64,000 nucleotides of DNA from CAVSWT01 sp963746735 (lineage in GTDB: Bacteria > Bacteroidota > Ignavibacteria > Ignavibacteriales > Ignavibacteriaceae): the NCBI GenBank assembly GCA_963746735.1, contig CAVVCO010000028.1, forward strand, positions 1 to 64,000, read 5' to 3'. The position numbers were made by a program, and so were the translations under genes. Below the pieces are notes generated by a model. The model was not told the origin of the DNA and searched no databases. It saw nothing but the letters and a program-made list of their open reading frames with translations. Below, piece by piece: positions 28,466-38,788 of the stretch (position 1 is its first letter; each line of letters begins with the position of its first letter).

Positions 28466-30023
28466 ATGAAACTAATAAAAAACAAAGCAAACAGATTAGT
28501 TCCCGGATGAAATAAACGGACAAAAACAAATTCCATTTCAAGGAGTAAATAAATATAATCCAAGTGGAACAAAAGCTAAACCGCCAGTTAGAAGTTGTAT
28601 TGATTATCCATCAGATGGAAATAAAGTTGTTAAAACTTTGAAAGAGGCTTTAAAGAAAGCCGGACTAAAAGATGGAATGACAATTTCAACACACCATCAT
28701 TTGCGTAATGGCGATGTTTTAACAAATATTCTTTTTGATACTATCAAAGAAATGGGGATTAAAAATATCCGCTGGTTCCCGAGTGCTTCATTTCCTGTTC
28801 ATCAGCATTTAATAAAATATCTTGAGGATGGAACTATTCATCATATTGAAGGAAGCATGAACGGACCTTTGGGCAGATTTACAACTGAAGGGAAAATGAA
28901 AGGTGTTGGAGTATTACGGTCGCATGGGGGAAGATATCAGTCAGTACAGGATGGTGAAGTTCATATTGATATCGCCGTTATTGCTGCTCCGACTGCAGAT
29001 ACATTTGGAAATGCAAATGGAGTAAATGGGAAATCAGCTTCCGGCTTAATTGGTTTTGCTCTTGCCGATTCGGAATATGCTGATAGAGTAATTGTTGTTA
29101 CGGACAACCTTGTCCCCTTCCCTTGCATTCCATGGCAGATACAAGGCAACAACGTTGACTTTGTTGTTGAAATAGATTCTCTCGGCGATTCATCTAAAAT
29201 TGTCTCGGGCACAACAGAAATTACAAAATCACCGGACAGACTTTTAATTGCTGAATATGTTGCTCAATTTATTGATGAAGCCGGAATAATGAAAGATGGA
29301 TTTTCATTTCAAGCTGGATCCGGCGGAACAAATTTAGCTTTTGTTCTTTACTTAAAAGAAAGAATGAAAGCAAAAAATGTTAAAGCAAGATTTGTACGCG
29401 GCGGCAGCACAAAATATCTTGTTCAGCTTTTAGAAGAAGGATTGACTGATTACATTCTTGACGGACAAACTTTTGATCTTGAAGGTGTGAGAAGCATGAG
29501 AGAAAATCCAAACCATGTAAACACAAGTCCGTTTACAAGCTACAACTTTCACGGCAAAGGAAACTTTGCTTCCATTGTTGATGCAGCAGTTTTAGGTGCT
29601 ACAGAAGTGGATGTACATTTTAATGGGAATGTTGTTACACACAGCGATGGATATCTTCTTCATGGAATTGGCGGATGGCAAAATTGTCTTTATTCAAAAT
29701 GTACTATACTGGCAATACCTTCTTTTAGAGATAGAATCCCGGTTATAGTTGATGAAGTTACAACTCTTTGCGGGCCTGGAGAATTGATTGATGTGATTAT
29801 AACTGAAAGAGGAATTGCAATAAATCCGAAACGAAAAGATTTATTAAAAGCAGTTAAAAATTCTTCATTGCCGATTAAAACAATTCAAGAAATAAAAAAA
29901 GAAGTTGATGAAATCTGCGGCGGAACTCCATCAAAACCAAAAGTAAATAAAGAAAAAGTCGTTGCGGTTGTTAAATGGGTTGATGGAACTGTTTTGGATT
30001 CTGTTTTTCAAATTGAGAAATAA
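28466..30023 (+). CDS. citF: Citrate lyase alpha subunit (citrate:acetyl-ACP CoA-transferase-like), frameshifted near the N-terminus
   Basis: The start at 28466 gives MKLIKNKANRLVP; one extra C in CCC 28502-28504 shifts the frame, after which DEINGQKQIPFQGVNKYNP continues to 30023, reconstructing about 518 residues, the normal CitF length. Conserved CitF segments: MTISTHHHLRNGD, VLRSHGGRYQSV, AAPTADTFGNANGVNGK, VVTDNLVPFPCIP, SFQAGSGGTNLA and GIAINPKRKDL. It exchanges the acetyl for a citryl group on CitD. It is the last gene of the operon; citC, citX and citG, needed to make and load the prosthetic group, are not here. Confidence 0.88.
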
Positions 30024-30116
30024 AATATGTTTTAATAAAATTTTTGATAAAATTTTATTAAATTTAATAATTTTTCAAAACGGGATAAAATAATAATAAT
30101 AATTTAGGGGGTAAAA

Positions 30117-31559
30117 ATGAAGATCTTCATTTTTTACAATTGTACTTTTTTCTTTTTATATTTTTTTCACTTCCAGTTTAAGCTACTCACAAGTAAATCA
30201 AGCAAAACCGCTAATAGATATTCCTGGTGATAATTACGATTTTGATGTTTATTCTTCGGCAGATTATTATCAGCCGCCATCATTCATAACCTGGATAAAT
30301 AAAAATGATTCGCTTTATACAATTTATTTTAAGCAGCTTTCTCCAAAATTAGGACATAATATTGAAGTTGTTTCTGACACAAACTTAAAATCAAATCCGC
30401 AAATTGCTTTAGATATAAACTATTACAGAATTAGAGATAGCATGGGAGGAAAAGATTGGCAATATTTGGAAAATTAAAAACGCTTACATATAATGATTCT
30501 CTAAGTAATATTGACATTATAAAAGATTCCATACAATACATAACCAAAATTTTCAATGAATTATTATAGAATATTTTGGATTGATAATTCTGCATTATAT
30601 ATGAAATATTATTCGAATGATTGGACAAATTCGGTTTTAATTGATAGCCCAAATTGTTCGTCACCGGATGCAAATAAGAATGATGTTGGATATGACTATA
30701 AATTTCTTTATGTAAAACAAATTGAAAGAGAAAAAGCTTAATTTTTTTTAAGGAATACAACCGGACAACTACTTCTTGGTCGACTATACAATTTGGAGAT
30801 AATAATATGAATATTAATCCCAGATTTGGCATAATGAATGAGATAGCATTCCAAACTTATAAAGATAGTATTTCAAAAATATCTTATGCATTAAGCGAAT
30901 ATGGTTATTTTCAAACAAGTACGAATTATTCTTGCAATTATGAAAATCCAATAAATTTTTCTTATCCTTTAACTACATCCCAAGAAGGTAGTGACACACC
31001 ATTCTTTGTTGTGTTTGATACTGATTCTTTACCTAATAACAAAGAAATCATAATGCAAACAACATATATTGGCGGCGATACTAAAACTGACTTAGTAAAT
31101 ATCTCTAATTCTGAAGGAGATGATATAAAACCAAATTTAGCTTTTGTAAGTATTGGCGACACAGGTATGTATGTTGATATAATTTGGGAACATTCACAAA
31201 ATAATAAGACTGATATTTGGAATTATTTAATTCCTTACAATCCAGTTAACTCAGATGTTAAAGATGGGAAAAATTCAATTTATGATTTTGAATTAGCACA
31301 AAATTATCCTAATCCTTTTAATCCAAGTACCATTATTAAATTCGCAATCCCTTCTGTAGGAACTTCATTAATGAAGTTCGTACAATTGAAAGTTTATGAT
31401 ATACTTGGTAATGAAGTTGCAACGCTACTGAATGAAGAAAAATTACCAGGGAACTATGAAGCAAAATTTGATGGAAGTAATCTTGCCAGCGGAGTTTACT
31501 TTTATAAATTATCTACACAAGATTTTGTAAGTGTAAAGAAGATGCTGCTTTTGAAGTAA
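30117..31559 (+). pseudogene. T9SS-secreted protein split by about four frameshifts
   Basis: An AGGGGG ribosome site precedes ATG 30117. Translating with frame changes gives one protein: signal peptide (SSFFTIVLFSFYIFFTSSLS, ending YSQ), a secreted region (NDSLYTIYFKQLSPKLGHN, DNSALYMKYYSNDW, then SLIFFKEYN), and an intact C-terminal T9SS sorting domain (NYPNPFNPSTIIKFAIP to VSVKKMLLLK). Breaks lie after codon 2 (30120-30124), at 30460-30462 (AA where AAA is expected), at 30546-30550 (one A extra) and at 30731-30735 (A5 where A6 is expected). All are single-base indels, mostly in A runs, and the reconstructed frames are otherwise stop-free. Secreted to or through the outer membrane; function unknown. 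Confidence 0.72.
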
Positions 31560-31582
31560 AACTATTCATTAGATAATGGTAT

Positions 31583-31620
31583 AAAAAAAACTGCCACGAA
31601 TTATTTCATGACAGTTTTTA
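31583..31620. terminator. Bidirectional terminator between convergent genes
   Basis: AAAAACTG...CAGTTTTT hairpin with two internal mismatches and A/T tracts on both sides, between the T9SS gene (+) and the RND gene (-). Confidence 0.6.
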
Positions 31621-31645
31621 ATTTTAAAAGAAATCAAACTTGCTT

Positions 31646-34600
31646 CTAATCTTTTCTTCTTCTCTTCAAATAAGCATTAACTCTATCTCCCGCTCTTTCA
31701 AAAACAATATACATTACAGGGATAAAAATTAATGTTAACAAAGTTGTAGCAGTTAGTCCTCCAATAACAGCACGGGCTAATGGCGACCATGTTTCTGCTC
31801 CCGAACCCAATTCAACAGCAAGTGGAACCATGCCTAAAATTGTTGTTAGTGCGGTCATCAACACAGGCCTCATTCTTGCTTTGCTTCCAAACTCAACTGC
31901 TTCATACAATTCCATTCCTTTGTCTCTTTGCTGGTTTATATAATCGACTAAAACTATTCCATTGTTTACTGCAATGCCTACCAGCATAACAATTCCAACA
32001 AGAGCCATTACACTTATTGTTGTTCCAGTAATAGCAAGAAATATAAACACTCCTATAATTGACAGCGGAACAGTAAACATTATAATCAAAGGATCTACCA
32101 ATGATTCAAACTGTGAAGCCATAATCATATATACCAAAACTATTGCAGCAATAAATGCCAGCATTAAATAAAAGAATGCTTCCTGCTGGTCCTCTGCTGT
32201 CCCTCCAATTATAACTTGATATTCGGAAGGAATAGGCGTGTCAGCAATTATTTTTTTTATCGAACCGACAGCTGATGAAAGATCTACACCGGAAAGCCCG
32301 CAGCCAACAGAAACAAACCTGCTCTGATTTTCTCTAAATATAGTAGGACTTGACTGCTCTTCAACAATATCAGCAACATCTTTTAATTTTATTCTGCTGC
32401 CAGTTGCAAGCGGAAGTTCCAATTGTTGAAGTGATTCCTTTTTGTTACGATATTCTTTTGCAAATTGAACATAAATATCATACTCGTCTCCTTTCTCTCT
32501 AAACTGAGATGCTACTTTTCCTTGAATAGCAGTAGAAATATTTCCTGCAACTTGCAGAGTTGATAATCCGTAGTGATTTAACAAATCTTTATTCATATGA
32601 ACTTGTAATTCGGGAGTAGTTTCTTTTGTGTTTAATGAAATATCAACTAAGCCTTTTACTTTTTCCATTTTTGATTTCAATTCATTTGCTATTGCTTTGG
32701 CCCCGGCAACATCAAAGCCAACTACTTTAACTTCAATATCTTTTTCGGTTGTAAACGCACCGCCATCCTGGATTGTATAAGTTACTCCAGGTATTTGATC
32801 AAGCTTTTTTCGCAGTTTATCTTGAATTTCAAACTGTGTAGTTTTTCTTATTTCCTTTGGAGCTAAGCGAACAAAAAATTCTATTGTACTTGAAGTTGTT
32901 CCGTATGCACCAATACCTTCACGGCTGCCATAAAATATTGACAATGATTCAAAATCTTTTTTATCGACTGTTTCTTTTACAATATCTTCAATCTTATAGG
33001 CATATAATCTTGTTTTCTCAATTGGAGTCCCTGAAGGAGATTCCATTAAAATATTAATTATTCCTTGGTCAGATTTTGGTAAAAATTCCCCTCCTAAAAA
33101 AGTGGCTATTACAATTGAAATGATAAATAGAATTGTAACGGATACCACTACTGTTATTTTGTGATGGATGGACCAATGTAAAATTTTGCTGTATTTATCA
33201 GTTAACCTTTCTAACCAATTTCCAACTGAATCTTTCATTCGTGTAAAGCGAGTATCTTTCTTTTTAGTTTCCACCTTAAGAATGTTTGCGGACATCATTG
33301 GCACAAGTGTTAAAGCAACAAGAAGTGAAACTACAAGGCTGAATGTAATAGTTAATACCATGTCTTTAAATAACTGCCCGGTAATATTTGGAACAAACAA
33401 AACCGGTAAGAATACACTTATTGTTGTTAAAGTTGAAGCTGTAATTGCCATCCCAATTTCTTTTGTCCCTGTCTCCGCTGCTTCAATTAAATTTTCTCCC
33501 ATTTCACGGTGACGGTATATATTTTCAAGAGCAACTATTGAGTTGTCCACAAGCATACCCACAGCTAGTGCAAGTCCAGCCATTGAAATAATATTTAGTG
33601 TTACATTTGCTAGAAACATTACTGCAAAGGTTGTGATGATTGAAACCGGGATTGAAATTCCCATTATAATACTGCCGCGAATATTTCTCAGGAAAAAATA
33701 AATAACGATAAATGCCATTATGAATGCAATAATAGCAGTGTTGCGCAGATTGTTAACTGATCTTAAAATAAAATCTGCTTGATCCCAGATGATGCTGAAT
33801 TTTGTTCCTTGAGGAAGTCTTGAAAGAATATCGGGTATAGCTTCTTTAATTTTTCTGCTGGTGATAACCGTATTGGCGTCTGATTGTTTCATAATTTGCA
33901 GCATAACGCCTTCACCATAATCGGCTCTAACTTCACTGGCATTTTCTTTATAACCATCTACAACATTCGCAACATCCTTAATATAAACAGGCACACCGCT
34001 TTTGTATGTTAAAACTGTATTTTTGATTTGATCAAGAGTTGTATATTCACTAAAAACCCTAAGGTTATAGCTTTTACTTGTTGTTTCAATTGTACCGGCA
34101 GGTTGAAGTCCGCTGCCAAATTGAATAGTCTGCAAAACATCATTTGGAGATAATCCAAAAGAAGCTAAAAGCACGGGATTGATGTTTACATTTATTTGTC
34201 TTTGCAAACCGCCTTGTGTTTGTACGGAAGCAACCCCTTCTACTCTTTCCAATAACGGCTCTATTTTTTCTTCCGACAATCTTCTTAATTCTGCCGGGCC
34301 TAAATAAGGAGAACTAATGCTGAAGTAGCTGATCGGCATCATTGACGGATCAAAAACAAATACAAGTGGTTTAGAAGCATCTGTCGGCAAATAATCTCTT
34401 ATTAGGTCCAGGTTTTTTCTGATATCGTTTTCAGCCTTATCCATATCAGTTCCATACTTGAACTCAAGAGTAATAATTGAAGATCCTTTAAACGATTGCG
34501 AATTGACTTTTTCAATATTCTTCACGGATGATACGGTTTCTTCAATTGGCCTTGTTACAAGATTTTCAATATCTTCGGGGCCAACTCCGGAATAATTTGT

Positions 34601-34744
34601 AACAACACCTGCAATTGGAAAAGTTATATCCGGGAAAAAATCAATCTTGAGTTGTGAAAAAGAGAAGAAACTAAAAAAGATTATAACACCGTAAATCATT
34701 ACGAGTGTAATTTGCCTTTTTAACGAAAATTTAGTGAGTATCAT
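31646..34744 (-). CDS. RND efflux pump inner-membrane subunit (AcrB/HAE1-like)
   Basis: 1032 residues, full length. Twelve membrane segments in two halves with two large periplasmic domains. Family features: an N-terminal FPDITFPIAGVVTNYSG, the TM4 proton-relay stretch GLALAVGMLVDNSIVALENIYRHRE with acidic residues, and GIVMLVGIAVNNGIVLVDYINQQR in the second half. It exports drugs or lipophilic compounds using proton motive force together with the adaptor and TolC gene products immediately upstream (14- and 19-base spacers). The substrate cannot be read; TM4 with a single Asp-Asn points to HAE rather than metal (HME) pumps. Confidence 0.92.
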   Translation of the reverse strand: MILTKFSLKRQITLVMIYGVIIFFSFFSFSQLKIDFFPDITFPIAGVVTNYSGVGPEDIENLVTRPIEETVSSVKNIEKVNSQSFKGSSIITLEFKYGTDMDKAENDIRKNLDLIRDYLPTDASKPLVFVFDPSMMPISYFSISSPYLGPAELRRLSEEKIEPLLERVEGVASVQTQGGLQRQINVNINPVLLASFGLSPNDVLQTIQFGSGLQPAGTIETTSKSYNLRVFSEYTTLDQIKNTVLTYKSGVPVYIKDVANVVDGYKENASEVRADYGEGVMLQIMKQSDANTVITSRKIKEAIPDILSRLPQGTKFSIIWDQADFILRSVNNLRNTAIIAFIMAFIVIYFFLRNIRGSIIMGISIPVSIITTFAVMFLANVTLNIISMAGLALAVGMLVDNSIVALENIYRHREMGENLIEAAETGTKEIGMAITASTLTTISVFLPVLFVPNITGQLFKDMVLTITFSLVVSLLVALTLVPMMSANILKVETKKKDTRFTRMKDSVGNWLERLTDKYSKILHWSIHHKITVVVSVTILFIISIVIATFLGGEFLPKSDQGIINILMESPSGTPIEKTRLYAYKIEDIVKETVDKKDFESLSIFYGSREGIGAYGTTSSTIEFFVRLAPKEIRKTTQFEIQDKLRKKLDQIPGVTYTIQDGGAFTTEKDIEVKVVGFDVAGAKAIANELKSKMEKVKGLVDISLNTKETTPELQVHMNKDLLNHYGLSTLQVAGNISTAIQGKVASQFREKGDEYDIYVQFAKEYRNKKESLQQLELPLATGSRIKLKDVADIVEEQSSPTIFRENQSRFVSVGCGLSGVDLSSAVGSIKKIIADTPIPSEYQVIIGGTAEDQQEAFFYLMLAFIAAIVLVYMIMASQFESLVDPLIIMFTVPLSIIGVFIFLAITGTTISVMALVGIVMLVGIAVNNGIVLVDYINQQRDKGMELYEAVEFGSKARMRPVLMTALTTILGMVPLAVELGSGAETWSPLARAVIGGLTATTLLTLIFIPVMYIVFERAGDRVNAYLKRRRKD

Positions 34745-34758
34745 AATTCATATTCCCC

Positions 34759-35865
34759 TTAATCAATTATATTAACAGATTGACCTTCTTTGACAATATT
34801 TTGTCCCACAATTATAACCGAATCACCCTCTTTCAATCCTTTACTTATTTCAATCTGACCGTTGTTTAATATACCAGTTTTCACCTCTTTTAATTTTGCC
34901 AAATCATTCTCAACAACAAACAGAAAATATTTTTTATAAGAATTCTGCAGCCCGGTTTCTTTATTAATTTTCACTTCCGTTTGAGGCATTAAAGCTGCTT
35001 CAGGAATTACAATGCTCTTTTCATGATTTTGTGTTTCAATTAAAAACTCTCCAAACATCCCTGACCTTATTCTATTATCATTTGTCAATAATTCAATTTC
35101 AACTTCCGATGTTTTTGATATTTGATCAATTGAGGAATTTATTTTTACAACTCTTCCGCTAAATTCTTCATCATGTATTAACGGAAATTTTATTTTTACT
35201 TTTTGTCCGGTTTTTGCATTTTGAATATCCTCCCCGGTTAGATTCACTTTTGATTTCATTTTGGAACTGGAGACTACCTGCACAACCGGCTGCCCCATAT
35301 TTATCATCTGGTTTTCTTCAACGTAAACTGCTGCCGCAATTCCATCAAATGGTGCTTTCACAAAACTATTTTCGTATTGTTCTTTAGCTTGTTCATAACC
35401 GGATTTTGCTTGATGATATGCATGTTCGGTTGTTTCTTTTGCTGTTTTAGATTGATCGAATTGCTGCTGGCTAACTGCTTTTTCATTATGAAGATTATTC
35501 ATTCTTTCAAATTCCTGGGCAGCTAATTTAGCTTGAGCTTCAGCAGCCTGCAGTGCTGCACTAGCAAATTCCAACCCCTGCTTTAAAATTTCATTTTTTT
35601 GTTTCAATAGAACCTGGTCCTTAACAACTTTTTGGCCCGGCTTTATAGAAATTTTTTCAACTCTCTCTGCAACCTTACTGTAAACAATTACATCTTCTTC
35701 TGCTGTAACGGAACCAGTTACACGCATGTATTGAGAGATTGATTCAGTTTTAACTTTATAAATTTTAACCGGCACTGATTTATCGGCGGTTTCTTCTTTC
35801 TTTTCCGAACAACCAATAAAAAACGCCATGACTAAAAAAATTAAAAAGAGTATTTTTATTTTCAT
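34759..35865 (-). CDS. RND efflux membrane-fusion (adaptor) lipoprotein
   Basis: The frame extends to a GTG at 35880, but that stretch encodes the ribosome site GGAGG itself; the ATG at 35865 is the real start (368 residues). A lipoprotein signal ends at IGCSEKKEE. Lipoyl/hairpin, beta-barrel and membrane-proximal domains follow in HlyD/AcrA order: EDVIVYSKVAERVEKISIKPGQ, an alpha-helical hairpin at about 95-165, then SFVKAPFDGIAAAVYVEENQ. It links the RND pump to TolC across the periplasm. Confidence 0.9.
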   Translation of the reverse strand: MKIKILFLIFLVMAFFIGCSEKKEETADKSVPVKIYKVKTESISQYMRVTGSVTAEEDVIVYSKVAERVEKISIKPGQKVVKDQVLLKQKNEILKQGLEFASAALQAAEAQAKLAAQEFERMNNLHNEKAVSQQQFDQSKTAKETTEHAYHQAKSGYEQAKEQYENSFVKAPFDGIAAAVYVEENQMINMGQPVVQVVSSSKMKSKVNLTGEDIQNAKTGQKVKIKFPLIHDEEFSGRVVKINSSIDQISKTSEVEIELLTNDNRIRSGMFGEFLIETQNHEKSIVIPEAALMPQTEVKINKETGLQNSYKKYFLFVVENDLAKLKEVKTGILNNGQIEISKGLKEGDSVIIVGQNIVKEGQSVNIID

Positions 35866-35899
35866 TTTATCCTCCCGCACTGCGGTCTTTTTTGAAAAT

Positions 35900-37243
35900 T
35901 TATTTCCAGATTTTATCTAATAACCCAACTGACTTTAATAAAGCTAATTGACTTACATTATAATTATATATTCCCTGCAAGTAATCGCTTTTACTTTTAG
36001 TATAAAGAAGCTGGGCATTTAATACATCAAGCTGACTACTCATTCCCTGTGAATAAAGCAGGTTTGAAATCCTCAAGCTTTCTTTATACTGCTCCAGAGC
36101 ATCTTCAAGACTTTGCATGCTTTTAGAAGTTTCCCGGTAATTATAATAATTTTGTTCCACTTCCAACTCGCTTGCAAATTGCACCTGCTTTAATAGCAAA
36201 TCCATTTGGTCCGTTTTTACTTTTGCAATTTGATAATCAAGGATTTTCTTGCCCCCTTCAAATAGAGGCCAGTTAACAGAAAGCATAATTGATTTTGAGC
36301 GAATGTAATCGTTCCAGCGAACTTTTGAATTTTCCAATTGTGCTGCATGATCAACGCTTGCAGAAATTGCTATGGTTGGAGCGAATTGGCCAAGGGCTAA
36401 TTTCTCCCCTGTCTTTGTCGCTTCCTGCTGGTATTGCAGTGCCTTGAGATCATTCCTATATTCCTGCATTAATATTTTATAATCATCTATAGAATTTTTA
36501 GAATATTCATTTAGAAATTCTGTTTTATTTAAACTATCGACTACAACTAAAGAATCGTTTAAAGAAATATTCAGCAAAGTCTTTAATCTTTGAACCGAAA
36601 GCTTTTTAGATGAGTTTGCAGATTCCAGCATTGGAATTGTTGAAGAATATTGTGCTTTTGCTCTCTGTAAATCTAATTCAGTACCTGTTCCTGCTTTATA
36701 AAACTTTTCAACTTGTTCAAGATTTTGCTTTGCAACATTTACAGCTTCCTCGGCAGATTTTTGCAATTCTGCAGTAAGTATAATTGCATAATATGCCTCC
36801 ATCGAGCTTAAAACGGTTTCCTCTTCTTTACCGTCAAGTTCTTCCTTCAATGACTTTCTAATATTCTTTTGGATATCATAGTTAAACCATCTGCTTCCGC
36901 CGGTAAATATTGGAAGTGAAAGGCTTAGTGAGTGCTGAAAATTGTAAGGCGAACCTACTGCAAACTGCTGCCCCATAAAAACAAATACAGGGAGCTCAAC
37001 ATTTTTCTGTGCAAGCCCTTGATAAGTTAACGAAGGAAGGAAATATGATAATGATTTCCAGGTTTCAAGGTTCTGAATTTTGTAATCAAGTTCTTTAGAT
37101 TTTAATGAAAGATTGTCTTTTAAGGATATATCAACAACGTTCTTCCAAGATAGATAAATTACTTTTCTATTTTCCTGTCCATCAGCTGAATTCCAAATAA
37201 ATAATAGACAAAGAATTAGTAACCCTATTTTCTTAACTCCCAT
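35900..37243 (-). CDS. TolC-family outer-membrane efflux protein
   Basis: 447 residues. A signal peptide (to about residue 22, NSADGQ), then two repeats of long coiled helices with Gln/Ala-rich heptads and short barrel strands (GGSRWFNYDIQ, SVNWPLFEGGKKILDYQIA), as in the outer-membrane efflux protein family. First structural gene of the efflux operon. It forms the outer-membrane channel for the adaptor and RND subunit downstream. Confidence 0.9.
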   Translation of the reverse strand: MGVKKIGLLILCLLFIWNSADGQENRKVIYLSWKNVVDISLKDNLSLKSKELDYKIQNLETWKSLSYFLPSLTYQGLAQKNVELPVFVFMGQQFAVGSPYNFQHSLSLSLPIFTGGSRWFNYDIQKNIRKSLKEELDGKEEETVLSSMEAYYAIILTAELQKSAEEAVNVAKQNLEQVEKFYKAGTGTELDLQRAKAQYSSTIPMLESANSSKKLSVQRLKTLLNISLNDSLVVVDSLNKTEFLNEYSKNSIDDYKILMQEYRNDLKALQYQQEATKTGEKLALGQFAPTIAISASVDHAAQLENSKVRWNDYIRSKSIMLSVNWPLFEGGKKILDYQIAKVKTDQMDLLLKQVQFASELEVEQNYYNYRETSKSMQSLEDALEQYKESLRISNLLYSQGMSSQLDVLNAQLLYTKSKSDYLQGIYNYNVSQLALLKSVGLLDKIWK

Positions 37244-37393
37244 ATTTTACTCCACCCTAATCGTAAAAAATGATTCTATTGAAAAAACTAAATTATTTTC
37301 GTAAATCAAAAATTATAGCGTGAATTTTTGAATTGGAAATAAATTATTATGAACGGTCATCTATATTGATGACGGATAAGCAAACGAAATATT

Positions 37394-37996
37394 TTAATCT
37401 TTCAATTCGATATAGAAATTATCCCACAATTTCAGCATCTCCGACCTTGTTCGTTCCACATTCCCTTCCAACAATAGCCTTAATGCAATTCCATCATTGG
37501 TATAAATAAAAAATCTCGCAATCTGTTCGTTTGTCATTGGAGATGCAAACTCACCTTTTTTTCTTGCAGCCCTAACAATTTTTGTCCATGCTTTTAACTC
37601 ATCACTTTGCGTCTTAATTAATCTATCTCTAAATCCTGGAAATATTCTTAAAGCCTCAAACATTATGGTTATGAAATCAATGTTCATATCCGAATGTGAT
37701 TTATTTAATTCTCCAAGAAAATTGGTAATTGTATTGGATATAAAATCAATGTAATCATGATAGAAATTGTAAAGCGAATCTTTTCTAAAATTATTATAAT
37801 CAGTCACTAAACTTACAAGATAATATCTGTCAATTATTTCAAAATAAAGCTGCTCCTTGCTTTCAAAATAATGATAGAAAGCTCCTTTTGATAAGCCTGT
37901 TGCAGTAACTATATCCTTCATTGTTACATCTTTAAAACTTTTTTGAAGGAAAAGGTTAAAGGCTTTTTTTAATATAAATTCTCTTGATTCGCTCAT
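37394..37996 (-). CDS. TetR-family transcriptional regulator
   Basis: 200 residues. The N-terminal helix-turn-helix TMKDIVTATGLSKGAFYHYF is textbook TetR; the C-terminal helical domain should bind the inducer. Directly upstream of the tolC-adaptor-RND genes on the same strand (150-base gap), so it probably represses them and itself. An imperfect palindrome at its own start (37999-38012) is the likely operator. Confidence 0.9.
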   Translation of the reverse strand: MSESREFILKKAFNLFLQKSFKDVTMKDIVTATGLSKGAFYHYFESKEQLYFEIIDRYYLVSLVTDYNNFRKDSLYNFYHDYIDFISNTITNFLGELNKSHSDMNIDFITIMFEALRIFPGFRDRLIKTQSDELKAWTKIVRAARKKGEFASPMTNEQIARFFIYTNDGIALRLLLEGNVERTRSEMLKLWDNFYIELKD

Positions 37997-37998
37997 AA

Positions 37999-38012
37999 AC
38001 CGACCGTTTGGT
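37999..38012. promoter_or_regulatory. Putative TetR operator
   Basis: ACCGACCGTTTGGT, a 14-base imperfect palindrome (10 of 14 symmetric), begins 3 bases upstream of the tetR start codon on its transcript side; position and TetR-like half-sites (ACC...GGT) suggest autoregulation. It would have to act as a roadblock or overlap a short leader. Confidence 0.5.
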
Positions 38013-38104
38013 ATGTAAACTTAAAGGTATATTTTGTTTAAGTCAACGGCTAAAAAACAAAAATCATATTTCTACCTGGTTAAAATGAAAGAAGAGTATT
38101 ATAG

Positions 38105-38665
38105 TCAATGATAACGGATTGCATTTGAGGCTGTATCAACACCCTCCTCTATCCCGGCGTTATTTTCTTCGTCTACAGGAATCGAATTGTAAACTTTTAA
38201 AGGAATATCTTTTAATTTTTTTACGGCTGCTGTAATTTCCCATATTTTATAGGTTGAAAAGGTTTTTCCCCATGACGGCATACCGGTCATTTTAATTCCG
38301 TTTTTTACTATCCAGAATATTTCCCTTGGTTCTAAATCTGTCCCATTGGCTAAATTTGGTGCAGGCGGATTTAATCCCTTTGCTAATTCTGTTTCTTCTG
38401 TTCCAGGCCCTCTATGGCAGCTTTCACACATTTCTTTGTAATAATTTAATCCCATTTTTATCATTGAAGGATCATCAAGATTTGGAACCCTAATATCTTT
38501 AGAATAATGTTCAACAGAATTATCGCTTGTGGTTTCAAGAACCCATTTTTTTATTCCGGTATCAGGATTCATAGCACTAATATCATATATACCTGAGAAA
38601 ATAAAAATGATTGATAATACAATCAGACCTAATAGGGTGAAAAGCACTGTTAATAATATTTTCAT
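38105..38665 (-). CDS. Membrane-anchored monohaem cytochrome c
   Basis: 186 residues. One N-terminal membrane anchor (2-24), a haem-binding CESCH (C80, C83, H84) and an axial Met in GMPSWGKTF, the arrangement of class I cytochrome c (cytochrome c/cbb3 subunit III-like). It faces the periplasm and carries electrons, partner unknown. It lies at the end of a metal/cytochrome gene group that includes a CcmF haem lyase. Confidence 0.88.
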   Translation of the reverse strand: MKILLTVLFTLLGLIVLSIIFIFSGIYDISAMNPDTGIKKWVLETTSDNSVEHYSKDIRVPNLDDPSMIKMGLNYYKEMCESCHRGPGTEETELAKGLNPPAPNLANGTDLEPREIFWIVKNGIKMTGMPSWGKTFSTYKIWEITAAVKKLKDIPLKVYNSIPVDEENNAGIEEGVDTASNAIRYH

Positions 38666-38788
38666 TTTATTTATTAAAATGGTTCAAATAAAGTGAATTA
38701 AAATAAAATGTTATTCCCACATAAAATTTTTATATGGGAATAACAAAGTAATAATCTGCTAATTAAATTAGCTGTTTATCGGCATATG

